A stretch of 64,000 nucleotides of DNA from Nocardioides sp. S5 (GCF_017310035.1 NZ_CP022296.1:3968001-4032000), one strand, 5' to 3'. Numbered from the stretch's first letter, positions 54,604 through 62,634 are shown. Notes: generated by a model from the letters alone, not told the origin. Numbers and translations are program-made.

Positions 54604-57519
54604 TCAGCTGCAGCCGCTGGTGCTCCCGCAGCCCTCGCACACGTAGCACGAGCCGGCCGGGCGCATCTTCGTCCCGCAGGTCATGCAGAGCGGGGAGTCG
54701 ACGGCGGTGCCGGTGAGCTTCTCGAAGAGCTCGGCGGTGGTCTTGGCCTCGGCGGGGGCCGGCTTGGCGCTGGCCTCCACGATGTCGGCCTCGACGACCT
54801 GGGTCTCGATACGAGCCTCGTCCCTCGGCTCTACTCGACCAGCGACAGAGGAGTCCGCCTCGACGAGCTCGGCTGCACTGCCGGTCTCCTCCACGAGCGG
54901 CTCGTAGGAGCCGGTCTCGAGGTGGCGCTGGCGCTCCTCGGCGGAGTAGATGCCCAGGGCCGAGCGCTCCTCGAAGGTGAGGTAGTCCAGGGCAAGGCGG
55001 CGCCAGACGTAGTCCATCAGCGACTGCGCCATGCGGACGTCCGGGTCGTCGGTGAGGCCGGCGGGCTCGAAGCGCAGATTGGTGAACTTCGAGACGTAGG
55101 TCTCCAGCGGCACGCCGTACTGCAGGCCGATCGACACCGCGATCGAGAAGGCGTCCATCACGCCGGCCAGGGTCGACCCCTGCTTGCCGAGCTTGAGGAA
55201 GACCTCGCCGAGCTGGCCGTCGTCGTGGGCGCCGGAGGTCATGTAGCCCTCGGCACCGCCGACGGTGAACGACGTGGTGCGCGAGACTCGCGACTTCGGC
55301 AGGCGCTTGCGGACCGGGGCGTAGACGACCTTCTCCACGACCTTGGTCTCGACGGCCCCACCCGACGATGCACTGTCGGCCGCGGCCTTGTCGGCGGCGT
55401 CCTTCTTGGCCTTGCCGCCACCGTCGGACAGCGGCTGGCCGACCTTGCAGTTGTCGCGGTAGATCGCGGTCGCCTTGAGCCCGAGCTTCCAGGACTGCAT
55501 GTAGACGTCCTCGATCTCCTCGACCGTGGCGCTCTCGGGCAGGTTGACCGTCTTGGAGATCGCGCCGGAGAGGAACGGCTGGGCCGCCGCCATCATCCGC
55601 ACGTGGCCCATCGGCTTGAGCGCGCGGGCGCCCATGGCGGTGTCGAAGATCTCGTAGTGCTCGGTCTTCAGGCCCGGGGCGTCGATGACGTGGCCGTGCT
55701 CGCCGATGTAGGCGACGATCGCCTCGACCTGCTCGGGCTGGTAGCCGAGCTTCTTCAGCGCCCGCGGGATCGTCTGGTTGACGATCTGCATGGAGCCGCC
55801 GCCGACGAGCTTCTTGAACTTCACCAGGGAGAAGTCGGGCTCGATGCCGGTGGTGTCGCAGTCCATCATGAAGCCGATGGTGCCGGTGGGCGCGAGCACG
55901 GAGGCCTGCGCGTTGCGGAAGCCGAACTTCTCGCCCAGCTTGATCACGTCGGCCCACGCCTTGGTGGCCAGCTTGTGCGTGCGGCCGTCCTCGGTGTGCA
56001 GCACGCGTACGACGTCGTTGGCCGCCTGGTGCTTGCGCATCACGCGCTTGTGGGCGTCGGCGTTGCGGGCGTAGCCGGCGTACGGGCCGACGATGCCGGC
56101 GAGCTCGGCGCTGCGCTTGTACGACGTACCGGTCATGAGCGAGGTGATCGCAGCAGCCATCGAGCGGCCACCCTCGGAGTCGTAGCCCAGGCCCATCGCC
56201 ATCAGCAGCGCGCCGAGGTTGGCGTAGCCGATGCCGAGCTGGCGGTAGTCGCGGGTGGTGTCGCCGATCGGCTCGGTCGGGAAGTCGGCGAAGCAGATCG
56301 AGATGTCCATCGCGGTGATGATGAACTCGACGGCCTTGGCGAAGAGCGCGGCGTCGAAGGTGTCGTCGTCCTTGAGGAACTTCAGCAGGTTGAGCGACGC
56401 CAGGTTGCACGAGGAGTTGTCGAGCGACATGTATTCGGAGCACGGGTTGGACGCGGTGATGCGGCCGGTCTCCGGGTTGGTGTGCCAGTCGTTGATCGTG
56501 TCGTCGTACTGCAGACCCGGGTCGGCGCAGGCCCAGGCGGCCTCGCTGATCTTGCGGAACAGCTCGCGGGCGTCGACGGTCTCGATGACCTCGCCGGTGC
56601 CGCGGGCGCGCAGGCCGAACCCGGCGCCGTCCTCGACGGCGCGCATGAACTCGTCGTTGACGCGGACCGAGTTGTTGGCGTTCTGGTACTGGACGGAGGT
56701 GATGTCGGCGCCACCGAGGTCCATGTCGAACCCGGCGTCGCGGAGGGCGCGGATCTTGTCCTCCTCCTTCGCCTTCGTCATCACGAACTCCTCGATGTCC
56801 GGGTGGTCGACGTCGAGGACGACCATCTTGGCCGCACGACGCGTCGCGCCGCCCGACTTGATGGTGCCCGCGGAGGCGTCCGCACCGCGCATGAAGGAGA
56901 CCGGGCCGCTCGCCGTGCCACCGGAGGAGAGGAGCTCCTTGGAGGAGCGGATGCGGGACAGGTTGAGGCCGGCGCCGGAGCCGCCCTTGAAGATGAAGCC
57001 CTCCTCCTTGTACCAGTTCAGGATCGAGTCCATCGAGTCGTCGACCGAGAGGATGAAGCAGGCGCTGACCTGCTGCGGGGACGCGGTGCCGACGTTGAAC
57101 CAGACGGGCGAGTTGAAGGAGAAGTACTGGTTGACCAGCAGCCAGGTGAGCTCGTGCTCGAAGATCTCGGCGTCGGCCTCGGTGGCGAAGTAGCCGTGGT
57201 CGATGCCGGCCTTCGTGTACGTCTTCACGATCCGGTCGATGAGCTGCTTGAGGCTCCACTCGCGGGCGTCCGTGCCGACCGCGCCGCGGAAGTACTTCGT
57301 CGTGACGATGGTGGAGGCGTTGACCGACCAGAAGTCGGGGTACTCGACACCGCGCTGCTCGAAGACGGTCTCGCCGGTCTTCCAGTTCTGCTGGACGACG
57401 TCGCGGCGCTCCCAGGTGATCGCGTCGTAGGGGTGCGTGCCCTCGGTGCTGAAGACGCGCTCCATGGTCAGGCCCTTGCCCTTGGCTCCCTTGGCGCGGG
57501 TGCTCACCGTCTCGGTCAT
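54604..57519 (-). CDS. nrdJ: Vitamin B12-dependent (class II) ribonucleoside-diphosphate reductase
   Basis: A 971-residue reductase that uses adenosylcobalamin to make the thiyl radical and convert ribonucleotides to deoxyribonucleotides. Blocks: YFSFNSPVWFNVGTASPQQV then SACFILSV, NNSVRVNDEFM, PCSEYMSLDNSSCNLASLNL, and ASVLAPTGTIGFMMDCDTTG. The C-terminus has the redox cysteines CMTCGTKMRPAG then SCYVCEGCGSTSGC. A variable linker at residues about 893-906 (GRVEPRDEARIET) is encoded by a palindromic repeat. It follows nrdR, which should regulate it. Confidence 0.95.
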   Translation of the reverse strand: MTETVSTRAKGAKGKGLTMERVFSTEGTHPYDAITWERRDVVQQNWKTGETVFEQRGVEYPDFWSVNASTIVTTKYFRGAVGTDAREWSLKQLIDRIVKTYTKAGIDHGYFATEADAEIFEHELTWLLVNQYFSFNSPVWFNVGTASPQQVSACFILSVDDSMDSILNWYKEEGFIFKGGSGAGLNLSRIRSSKELLSSGGTASGPVSFMRGADASAGTIKSGGATRRAAKMVVLDVDHPDIEEFVMTKAKEEDKIRALRDAGFDMDLGGADITSVQYQNANNSVRVNDEFMRAVEDGAGFGLRARGTGEVIETVDARELFRKISEAAWACADPGLQYDDTINDWHTNPETGRITASNPCSEYMSLDNSSCNLASLNLLKFLKDDDTFDAALFAKAVEFIITAMDISICFADFPTEPIGDTTRDYRQLGIGYANLGALLMAMGLGYDSEGGRSMAAAITSLMTGTSYKRSAELAGIVGPYAGYARNADAHKRVMRKHQAANDVVRVLHTEDGRTHKLATKAWADVIKLGEKFGFRNAQASVLAPTGTIGFMMDCDTTGIEPDFSLVKFKKLVGGGSMQIVNQTIPRALKKLGYQPEQVEAIVAYIGEHGHVIDAPGLKTEHYEIFDTAMGARALKPMGHVRMMAAAQPFLSGAISKTVNLPESATVEEIEDVYMQSWKLGLKATAIYRDNCKVGQPLSDGGGKAKKDAADKAAADSASSGGAVETKVVEKVVYAPVRKRLPKSRVSRTTSFTVGGAEGYMTSGAHDDGQLGEVFLKLGKQGSTLAGVMDAFSIAVSIGLQYGVPLETYVSKFTNLRFEPAGLTDDPDVRMAQSLMDYVWRRLALDYLTFEERSALGIYSAEERQRHLETGSYEPLVEETGSAAELVEADSSVAGRVEPRDEARIETQVVEADIVEASAKPAPAEAKTTAELFEKLTGTAVDSPLCMTCGTKMRPAGSCYVCEGCGSTSGCS
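54802..54840 (-). repeat. Palindromic repeat translated in frame inside nrdJ
   Basis: Read on the minus strand, 39 bases begin GGTCGAGTAG and end GTATCGAGACC exactly as at 39850-39888, with an inner perfect stem GAGCC/GGCTC. The frame avoids the TAG, so the element adds 13 codons to nrdJ without disruption. Confidence 0.8.
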
Positions 57520-57628
57520 ACGACTTCCTCTATCCCTGGTGGTGGTTGTGGTGCTCGCGATGGATGTGTCGCGGTTGCTTGGTAAGCCCGGCAGGCCGCT
57601 TCCCCACGACCTGCCGGGCCGAATGTGG

Positions 57629-58105
57629 TCAACCCGTCGTGGCGGGCTGATCGGCTGCGGCTCGTTCGAGCCGGAGCATCTTGATCTCGGCGTCGAAGTC
57701 CTCGGCGGACTCGAACGCGCGATAGACGGAGGCGAACCGGAGGTAGGCCACCTCGTCGAGCGCCCGCAGCGGGCTGAGGATCGCGAGGCCGACGTCGTTG
57801 GCGTCGAACTCGGCCTGCCCGCTCAGGCGCAGTGCGTCCTCGACCTCCTGGCCGAGGCAGGCGAGCTGGGCGTCGGTGACCGGACGGCCCTTGCAGGCCT
57901 TGCGGACGCCGGCGATGGCCTTGTCGCGGTTGAACGGCTCGGTCGCGCCGGAGCGCTTGAGCACCGTGAGCTGCATCTTCTCGACCGTCGTGAAGCGGCG
58001 GTCGCACGCGGCGCAGCTGCGGCGCCGACGGATGGAACCGCCGTCGTCGGCGACCCGGGAGTCGAGGACCTTGGTGTCCTCGTTCTTGCAGTAGGGACAG
58101 TGCAT
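57629..58105 (-). CDS. nrdR: Transcriptional repressor NrdR
   Basis: A 158-residue repressor. The zinc ribbon is [17 protein letters not shown] with [17 protein letters not shown]. The ATP-cone (about 49-140) binds ATP/dATP and sets oligomeric state: [20 protein letters not shown] then [11 protein letters not shown]. NrdR represses ribonucleotide reductase genes; here nrdJ follows with a 109-base gap. ATG 58105 is the family's start (MHCPYC). Confidence 0.95.
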   Translation of the reverse strand: MHCPYCKNEDTKVLDSRVADDGGSIRRRRSCAACDRRFTTVEKMQLTVLKRSGATEPFNRDKAIAGVRKACKGRPVTDAQLACLGQEVEDALRLSGQAEFDANDVGLAILSPLRALDEVAYLRFASVYRAFESAEDFDAEIKMLRLERAAADQPATTG

Positions 58106-58431
58106 GGCGGCCCTCCTCTCGGGTACGTCAGCGCGCGGCTCGTACACCCTCATAACAGGGTGTCGCCTGGGGATGTTCCTGTGGACAACTAGCCTGAGGC
58201 TGTGAGGATCTCCCCCTGGCCTGTGCACCAGATGTGGATAACTACAGCGGTGTAACTACTAGATGTAGTGGTAACCGTACGCCCCGCCCACCACGCTGGC
58301 AAGTGAACTCGTGAAGTCCGCGGATCAATTTCTGCGCACCGCCCTGACCTGCGGTTTTGGGTGCCTTCGGCTCTCCGGACCGGCGCGTCTGCAGGGTGTT
58401 CCGGTCACATCGTGAGGCCGCATCGGACACA
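58106..58431. other. 326-base intergenic region with hairpin and NrdR boxes
   Basis: The gap between nrdR (leftward) and a small membrane protein (rightward). It holds a 7-bp hairpin (ACACCCT at 58144-58150, AGGGTGT at 58157-58163, loop CATAAC) and candidate NrdR boxes at 58224-58269. The rest up to 58431 shows no RNA gene or supported ORF. Confidence 0.55.
58224..58269. promoter_or_regulatory. Candidate pair of NrdR boxes
   Basis: Read on the minus strand, ACTACATCTAGTAGT (58255-58269) and TCCACATCTGGTGCA (58224-58238) share ACATCT-GT and match the CCACAACATCTAGTG type known from Streptomyces. Their centres (58262, 58231) are 31 bp apart, three helical turns, the usual NrdR spacing. They lie 119-165 bases before nrdR. 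Confidence 0.55.
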
Positions 58432-58776
58432 ATGGCCCTCGTGTCTACGGGGAAGCGGGTCGGGTCGCGCAAGGGGGCTCCCCAACCCCGCACCCTGAAC
58501 AAGCCGGCGCTCCTCATCGGAGCCGCGATCACCCTCTGCGTCGTGGCCTGGGGATACCTCGTCTACGCCGCCATCGACTTCGGTACGGCGGCGCGCGGGG
58601 GCTCCGGCTCGTCAGCCTGGGCCTTCATGGGCCTGGCCTGCCTCGGCGCGATGGCCTGCCTGTTCGCCGGCCTGCTCTTGGTCGCGCGGTTGATGCGGGC
58701 ACTCGGGATCACCGACCCTCCCCCGACCGACGACGCGCCTCCCCGGCCGGTCGGCGGGAAGCGCGCGGCGCGCTGA
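58432..58776 (+). CDS. Small membrane protein of unknown function
   Basis: A 114-residue protein from ATG 58432. A basic head (STGKRVGSRKGAPQPRTLN) precedes two transmembrane helices (ALLIGAAITLCVVAWGYLVY and FMGLACLGAMACLFAGLLL), and a Pro-rich tail with terminal Lys-Arg. It is probably a two-helix hairpin with both ends inside. No family was recognised. It is convergent with the PKD protein gene. Confidence 0.6.
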   Translation: MALVSTGKRVGSRKGAPQPRTLNKPALLIGAAITLCVVAWGYLVYAAIDFGTAARGGSGSSAWAFMGLACLGAMACLFAGLLLVARLMRALGITDPPPTDDAPPRPVGGKRAAR

Positions 58777-58780
58777 GCTT

Positions 58781-58823
58781 GTGCGGTGACTGTGGTGCGG
58801 AATCCGCACCACAGGGACCGCAC
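58781..58823. repeat. 43-bp palindrome, left copy
   Basis: Nested inverted repeat: GTGCGGT (58781-58787) with ACCGCAC (58817-58823), and inside it TGTGGTGCGGA with TCCGCACCACA, an 11-bp perfect arm. It lies between convergent genes and touches the PKD gene's stop, so it could also act as a terminator. About 36 of 43 bases match the copy at 60250-60292. Confidence 0.85.
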
Positions 58824-59626
58824 TATCGGAGGACGAGCTGGGGGACGGCCTCGACGACCTCGAGGTCCTGAGCGGCGCCGGTGACCCAGATGGTCGACGG
58901 GATGGCCTCGGGCGGACCGCCGTTGACCGTGAAGCTCGCATCGCCGTACTGAGTGTCCACACTGACCGCGACCTTGGCGGTCTGGTCGTAGACATGCGAG
59001 ACGTCGAGGGACGGGTACGGCGCGCCGGGAGTCTCGGTGACCTCGGACGTGCCGTCGCCGAAGTTCCAGCGGTAGGCGATGGGCCGGGCGCTGACCACGA
59101 CGTTCGACTCGACGAGGTTCACAGAGATGGAGGTGGCAGCGGAGTTGGTTGTGTAAAAGTTCGACTCCAGGTTGACAAGCGTCTTGCCGCCGGGGGGCTG
59201 CACCTCGAGCTTCGAGGCCGGCCAGCTGAGACGTTCGAACGCCTCGATCACGAGCGCCCGTATCGGCGGCGGGTCGTCGACGAGGTCCTCTTCGCCCGCG
59301 CTCAGGCACGCAGTGCCGACGTTCTCGCCGTCGCGGAAGAGGGTGTACCGGGTGCCGGGATTGCCGGCGTCTGTCGTGCAGTCTTCTGGGTTGAAGCAGA
59401 TACCCTCCGGGTTTCGTTTGCCGTCCTTGCAGATCTGACGGACCGACCACTTCGAGGTCGGGTACTTGATCTTCTCCTCCTCAATTCCGCCCGAGGAGTA
59501 GTCACAGGTTTCGACGACCTCTCCCACCTCGCTCTGCACCCCGCATTGAGCTGAGGCGGGCGTAGGGAGAAGAACTACGAAGCCGCCTAGCAGGGCCAGC
59601 ACGGCACCTCGCGCCGCGACTGTCAC
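58823..59626 (-). CDS. Secreted protein with PKD-type beta domain
   Basis: A 267-residue protein from GTG 59626 with GGAGG ten bases before. The signal peptide AVLALLGGFVVLLPTPASAQ is cleaved near ASA-QC. About 130 residues with several cysteines (CGVQSEVGEV, CKDGKRNPEGICFNPEDC) precede a PKD domain (AYRWNFGDGTSEVTETPG). PKD domains commonly sit in surface proteins. It is co-translated with the DUF6318 lipoprotein, overlapping its stop by 4 bases. Confidence 0.75.
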   Translation of the reverse strand: MTVAARGAVLALLGGFVVLLPTPASAQCGVQSEVGEVVETCDYSSGGIEEEKIKYPTSKWSVRQICKDGKRNPEGICFNPEDCTTDAGNPGTRYTLFRDGENVGTACLSAGEEDLVDDPPPIRALVIEAFERLSWPASKLEVQPPGGKTLVNLESNFYTTNSAATSISVNLVESNVVVSARPIAYRWNFGDGTSEVTETPGAPYPSLDVSHVYDQTAKVAVSVDTQYGDASFTVNGGPPEAIPSTIWVTGAAQDLEVVEAVPQLVLR

Positions 59627-60141
59627 CGTGGAACCTCCGCCTTTCGGGTGACGACCCACGACTCTCCGTTCGGCTTCAGGACGAGGAGATGCGCCCCCGG
59701 ACCACCATCGAAAGTCTGGACCGGCCCGCGAGCAGACTCCTTGTACCTCGTAGGGCTCGAGTTGACCCGTACGACATATTCGCTGCCGCTCTCACCTCTC
59801 GATCTGACGCTTTGGATCTTCCAGCCGCCCCACTCGATGAACCCTCCAGCCGAGTACCACTCCTCGACAAGATCGGCGAGATCCGTGCATGCCTTGCAGC
59901 CAACAGAGAGTTCCCGATAGACGTCCGTCTTCCCGGTGTTTTCCATCTCAGCCTCGGCGGCTGCCCACCGCCGGATGAACTCCTCAGCACTCTCCGCCTC
60001 AACCGTCTCCGACGCAGTGGGCAACGGGGACGACGACGGCGGCGGGTCCGGCATCTTGGGCCGGGGCTCGGGGTCGTCCGAGCAGCCCGCCAGGAGGAGG
60101 GGTACGACGGCGGTGAGCGCGAGAGCGCGGCGTACGTGCAT
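59623..60141 (-). CDS. DUF6318 family lipoprotein
   Basis: A 172-residue protein with lipobox LLAGC (Cys20), a Pro/Ser-rich linker (PDPPPSSSPLPTASETVEAE) and a DUF6318-like domain with FIRRWAAAEAEMENTGKTDV then YRELSVGCKACTDLADLVEE. The family is common in actinobacteria, with no known function. It is the first gene of the two-gene secreted operon flanked by palindromes. Confidence 0.78.
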   Translation of the reverse strand: MHVRRALALTAVVPLLLAGCSDDPEPRPKMPDPPPSSSPLPTASETVEAESAEEFIRRWAAAEAEMENTGKTDVYRELSVGCKACTDLADLVEEWYSAGGFIEWGGWKIQSVRSRGESGSEYVVRVNSSPTRYKESARGPVQTFDGGPGAHLLVLKPNGESWVVTRKAEVPR

Positions 60142-60249
60142 GAAGGAGCCTTCCCGAGAACTACGTCAGCACTCGGGAAACTACCCAGTTCAGCTCTCCT
60201 CGAACCACCCCCGGCCGCAGATCTGTGGACAACCCGCCCGGCCCGGCTT

Positions 60250-60292
60250 GTGCGGTCACCGTGGTGCGGATCCCGCATCACAGCTACCGCAC
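60250..60292. repeat. 43-bp palindrome, right copy
   Basis: The same 43 bases as 58781-58823 with about seven changes. The outer arms GTGCGGT/ACCGCAC are intact; the inner arm GTGGTGCGGA/TCCCGCATCA has two mismatches. It lies 108 bases upstream of the DUF6318 gene. Together the copies flank the two-gene operon in direct orientation, each being nearly self-complementary. Confidence 0.85.
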
Positions 60293-60361
60293 AACGGTCG
60301 GAGTCACCGGTTGACCGGGGATCCCGACAACACAGACACCAAGGAAGACCACGAAATGACG

Positions 60362-60393
60362 CCGAGGGGCGGGCCACCAGGCCCGCCCCTCGG
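60362..60393. terminator. Strong 14-bp hairpin downstream of the LysM gene
   Basis: CCGAGGGGCGGGCC (60362-60375) and GGCCCGCCCCTCGG (60380-60393) pair perfectly around ACCA. It is 55 bases after the LysM gene's stop on the minus strand and is followed there by CGTCATTTCG, and on the plus strand by TCTTCCCCTTGTT. Probably a terminator, possibly bidirectional. Confidence 0.7.
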
Positions 60394-60447
60394 TCTTCCC
60401 CTTGTTCCACCAGCCGGGGTCGAAGCGGCTGATGGAGGCCTCACGCG

Positions 60448-60798
60448 TCAGTCGGAGACGACCGGGACGCGGAGCTTCTGGCCAGCCGCGAGGCTGGCGG
60501 ACTCGAGCGCGTTGAGGCGCTCGATCTCGGTCATCATCGACCGGACGTCGCCGTCGGTGGCGACCTCGCTGGCGATCCCCCACAGGGTGTCGCCGGGGGC
60601 GACCTGGACGATCTCGGTGGGCGCGCGCTCACCGGCCGAGCCGGTGCCGACGGCACCGCCCGCCAGCATGAACGCGACGGCCAGGACGAGGAACAGCGCG
60701 GTCACGAAGACCACGAGGCGACCGCGACGGGTCAGGCGCACCGTCGAACGGACGGGGGCGGGAGTGGTGAAGCTGGGGGCAAGGCTGAGGGTGCTCAT
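60448..60798 (-). CDS. Small LysM membrane protein, likely SOS cell-division inhibitor (YneA/Rv2719c-like)
   Basis: A 116-residue protein: basic cytoplasmic head (STVRLTRRGRLVVF), one transmembrane helix (VTALFLVLAVAFMLAGGAV) and a LysM domain (about 64-114, IVQVAPGDTLWGIASEV). Its size and order match YneA of Bacillus and the SOS-induced Rv2719c near lexA in mycobacteria, which delay division after DNA damage. Two LexA boxes and a promoter precede it, and lexA is 1.1 kb away. By sequence alone it could also be a wall-binding protein; the SOS setting makes division control the better call. Confidence 0.82.
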   Translation of the reverse strand: MSTLSLAPSFTTPAPVRSTVRLTRRGRLVVFVTALFLVLAVAFMLAGGAVGTGSAGERAPTEIVQVAPGDTLWGIASEVATDGDVRSMMTEIERLNALESASLAAGQKLRVPVVSD

Positions 60799-60905
60799 GG
60801 TGTGGCCTCCTGGGGAAGATCAGCCGGGTACGTTGTCGAGCGAATGTCTAGTGGGACCCACCGACAACGGCTTCGCAGCCGCCTCGACGTCGATCAGACG
60901 TTCGA

Positions 60906-60921
60906 TCGAACATGTGTACGA
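60906..60921. promoter_or_regulatory. LexA box 1 of the LysM gene
   Basis: TCGAACATGTGTACGA (its reverse complement TCGTACACATGTTCGA) matches TCGAAC-N4-GTTCGA with one mismatch and is one base different from the DUF222 box. It overlaps the promoter's -10 and start region. Confidence 0.75.
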
Positions 60922-60949
60922 CGGTAGAGCACCTGTTCGAACAGGTCAA
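60921..60949 (-). promoter_or_regulatory. Promoter of the LysM gene with internal palindrome
   Basis: On the minus strand -35 TTGACC (60944-60949) and -10 TACCGT (60921-60926) are 17 bases apart. A perfect 16-bp palindrome ACCTGTTCGAACAGGT (60931-60946) covers the spacer and part of the -35, and shares the TGTTCGA half-site of the SOS boxes. Confidence 0.6.
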
Positions 60950-60957
60950 GCACCCGC

Positions 60958-60973
60958 ACGAACAATTGTTCGA
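60958..60973. promoter_or_regulatory. LexA box 2 of the LysM gene
   Basis: ACGAACAATTGTTCGA matches the box with one mismatch (TCGAAC to ACGAAC). It lies upstream of the -35, 37 bases from the first box, giving LexA two sites around one promoter. Confidence 0.65.
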
Positions 60974-61001
60974 TGCGACGGACAGCGCGACGAGACGGCG
61001 G

Positions 61002-61784
61002 TCAGCGCTTCCTCATCGCGCGCCGGCCCTGCGCGGCGAACAGCACCGCGGCGTGCTGCGCGGTGCCCGGGGTGAGCATGGCGCCGCGCATCACGCCCGC
61101 GCGCCAACCGGGCATCGTCCGGACCACCCGTCGCGAGCCCACGAGGGCGACAGCGGCCTCGGCCACCTCGGCCACGCCGAGGATCCGCCCTCCCGAGTAC
61201 GTCAGCTGCGAGCCCATGCCGTCGGGGTCCTGGCCGGCCAGCATCGCGGTGTCGACGCCGTCGGGGCACAGCGCGTGCACCCGCACCCCGCGCGGCGACT
61301 CCGCGTTGACCGACGCCGACAGCGAGACGACCGCGGCCTTCGTGGCGGCGTACGCGCTGTAGCCGGGCACCGGGCCGAGCCCGGCGAGCGAGGCGACGTT
61401 GACGACGTCGCCACCACCCGGGCCGAAGGCAGCGAGCGCGGCGCGGCAGCCCCACATCGCGCCGAGGAGGTTGACCTCGACGAGCCGGCGGACCTTGTCG
61501 TCTGAGAGCGAGGCGAGCGTGCCGTCGTCACCGACGCCGGCGTTGTTGAACCACGCCACGAGCGGCCCGTGCGCAGACGCCTCGGCGGCGACGGCGCGGT
61601 GCGCGTCCGGGTCGCGTACGTCCATCGCGACGCCCGCGGCGGCACCGATCTCCGCGGCCGTCGCAGCGGCCGCCACGGCGTTGAGGTCACCGACCACGAC
61701 CCGGTGCCCACGGGCCACCATCAGCTCCGCGATCCCGCGGCCGATCCCGCGGGCCCCGCCCGTCACCACGCACGACGTCGTCAT
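61002..61784 (-). CDS. Short-chain dehydrogenase/reductase
   Basis: A 260-residue SDR with cofactor motif TGGARGIGRGIAELM, structural FNNAG (WFNNAGVGDDG), and catalytic Ser and YxxxK in VNVASLAGLGPVPGYSAYAA then TKAAV. Asp in VVGDLNAVAA after beta-2 favours NAD(H). The substrate is unknown. It lies between the LysM gene and lexA, with its own promoter region shared with lexA. Confidence 0.88.
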   Translation of the reverse strand: MTTSCVVTGGARGIGRGIAELMVARGHRVVVGDLNAVAAAATAAEIGAAAGVAMDVRDPDAHRAVAAEASAHGPLVAWFNNAGVGDDGTLASLSDDKVRRLVEVNLLGAMWGCRAALAAFGPGGGDVVNVASLAGLGPVPGYSAYAATKAAVVSLSASVNAESPRGVRVHALCPDGVDTAMLAGQDPDGMGSQLTYSGGRILGVAEVAEAAVALVGSRRVVRTMPGWRAGVMRGAMLTPGTAQHAAVLFAAQGRRAMRKR

Positions 61785-61809
61785 GTCCGCAGGCTAGCGA
61801 CACGCGGCT

Positions 61810-61825
61810 TCGAACAGGTGTTTGA
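61810..61825. promoter_or_regulatory. LexA box of lexA
   Basis: TCGAACAGGTGTTTGA matches TCGAAC-N4-GTTCGA with one mismatch and overlaps the -35 of the lexA promoter, as expected for autoregulation. Its reverse complement shares ACACCTGTTCGA with the DUF222 box. Confidence 0.78.
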
Positions 61826-61851
61826 TCCTCGGGCCCCGGGAGGACTACGGT
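61822..61851 (+). promoter_or_regulatory. Promoter of lexA
   Basis: -35 TTGATC (61822-61827) and -10 TACGGT (61846-61851) are 18 bases apart. A transcript from about 61858 leaves a leader of some 54 bases to ATG 61912 and excludes the ATG at 61822 as the start. Confidence 0.55.
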
Positions 61852-61911
61852 GATCGCACCAGCCACCCCATCGCCCACGAGGTGGCCACCCGCGTCGAGA
61901 GGTTCCACGAG

Positions 61912-62634
61912 ATGGCCAAGTCAGAGGACAAGAACGTCATCGAGATGCCCGACGGTCCCCCGGACGCCACCGGCCTGACCCCGCGCCAGCAGCGCGTGCT
62001 GGCCACCATCAAGGACTCGATCGAGACCAAGGGCTACCCGCCCAGCATGCGCGAGATCGGCCAGGCCGTCGGCCTCACGTCCTCCTCGAGCGTCGCGCAC
62101 CAGCTGCGCGTGCTCGAGGGCAAGGGCTTCCTCAAGCGCGACCCCAACCGCCCGCGCGCCCTCGAGGTGTTCCTGCCCGAGGTGATGGCCGCGCGCCGCT
62201 CGATGTCCAGCGGCGAGGAGTCGAGCGTCGACGAGACCGGCATCGGCGACGTCGTCCCGACCGCGGTCAACATCCCCGTCGTGGGCCGCATCGCGGCCGG
62301 CGGGCCGATCCTCGCCGAGGAGCAGGTCACCGACGTCTTCCCGCTGCCCAAGCAGCTCGTCGGCGACGGCACCCTCTTCCTCCTCGAGGTCTCCGGCGAC
62401 TCGATGGTCGAGGCCGCCATCTGCAACGGCGACTACGTCGTGATCCGCCAGGAGCAGACCGCGACCAACGGCCAGATCGTCGCGGCGCTGATCGACGGCG
62501 AGGCGACCGTGAAGACCTTCCAGCGCAAGGACGGCCACGTCTGGCTGCTGCCGCACAACGCCGCCTACGACCCGATCCCGGGCGACAACGCCACCATCCT
62601 CGGCGTCGTGACGGCAGTGCTGCGCAGCCTCTGA
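61912..62634 (+). CDS. lexA: SOS repressor LexA
   Basis: A 240-residue repressor/serine autoprotease. The winged helix is [20 protein letters not shown] then [20 protein letters not shown]. The self-cleavage bond is the Ala-Gly of [12 protein letters not shown]. The catalytic Ser is in [11 protein letters not shown] and Lys in ATVKTFQRK. RecA filaments trigger cleavage and derepress the SOS genes. Start ATG 61912 follows GAGAGG; it lies downstream of the predicted transcription start. Confidence 0.96.
   Translation: MAKSEDKNVIEMPDGPPDATGLTPRQQRVLATIKDSIETKGYPPSMREIGQAVGLTSSSSVAHQLRVLEGKGFLKRDPNRPRALEVFLPEVMAARRSMSSGEESSVDETGIGDVVPTAVNIPVVGRIAAGGPILAEEQVTDVFPLPKQLVGDGTLFLLEVSGDSMVEAAICNGDYVVIRQEQTATNGQIVAALIDGEATVKTFQRKDGHVWLLPHNAAYDPIPGDNATILGVVTAVLRSL

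Noticed and set aside
54313..57585. 1090-codon plus-strand frame opposite nrdJ
   Set aside because: Shadow of the nrdJ frame; the minus strand has the clear family motifs.
58144..58163. Cobalamin riboswitch in front of nrdR-nrdJ
   Set aside because: Only a single short hairpin is seen, with no B12-box-like sequence, and repression by B12 would make no sense for a B12-dependent enzyme.
61822..61911. Earlier ATG for lexA
   Set aside because: It lies upstream of the predicted -10 element and adds residues not present in LexA proteins.
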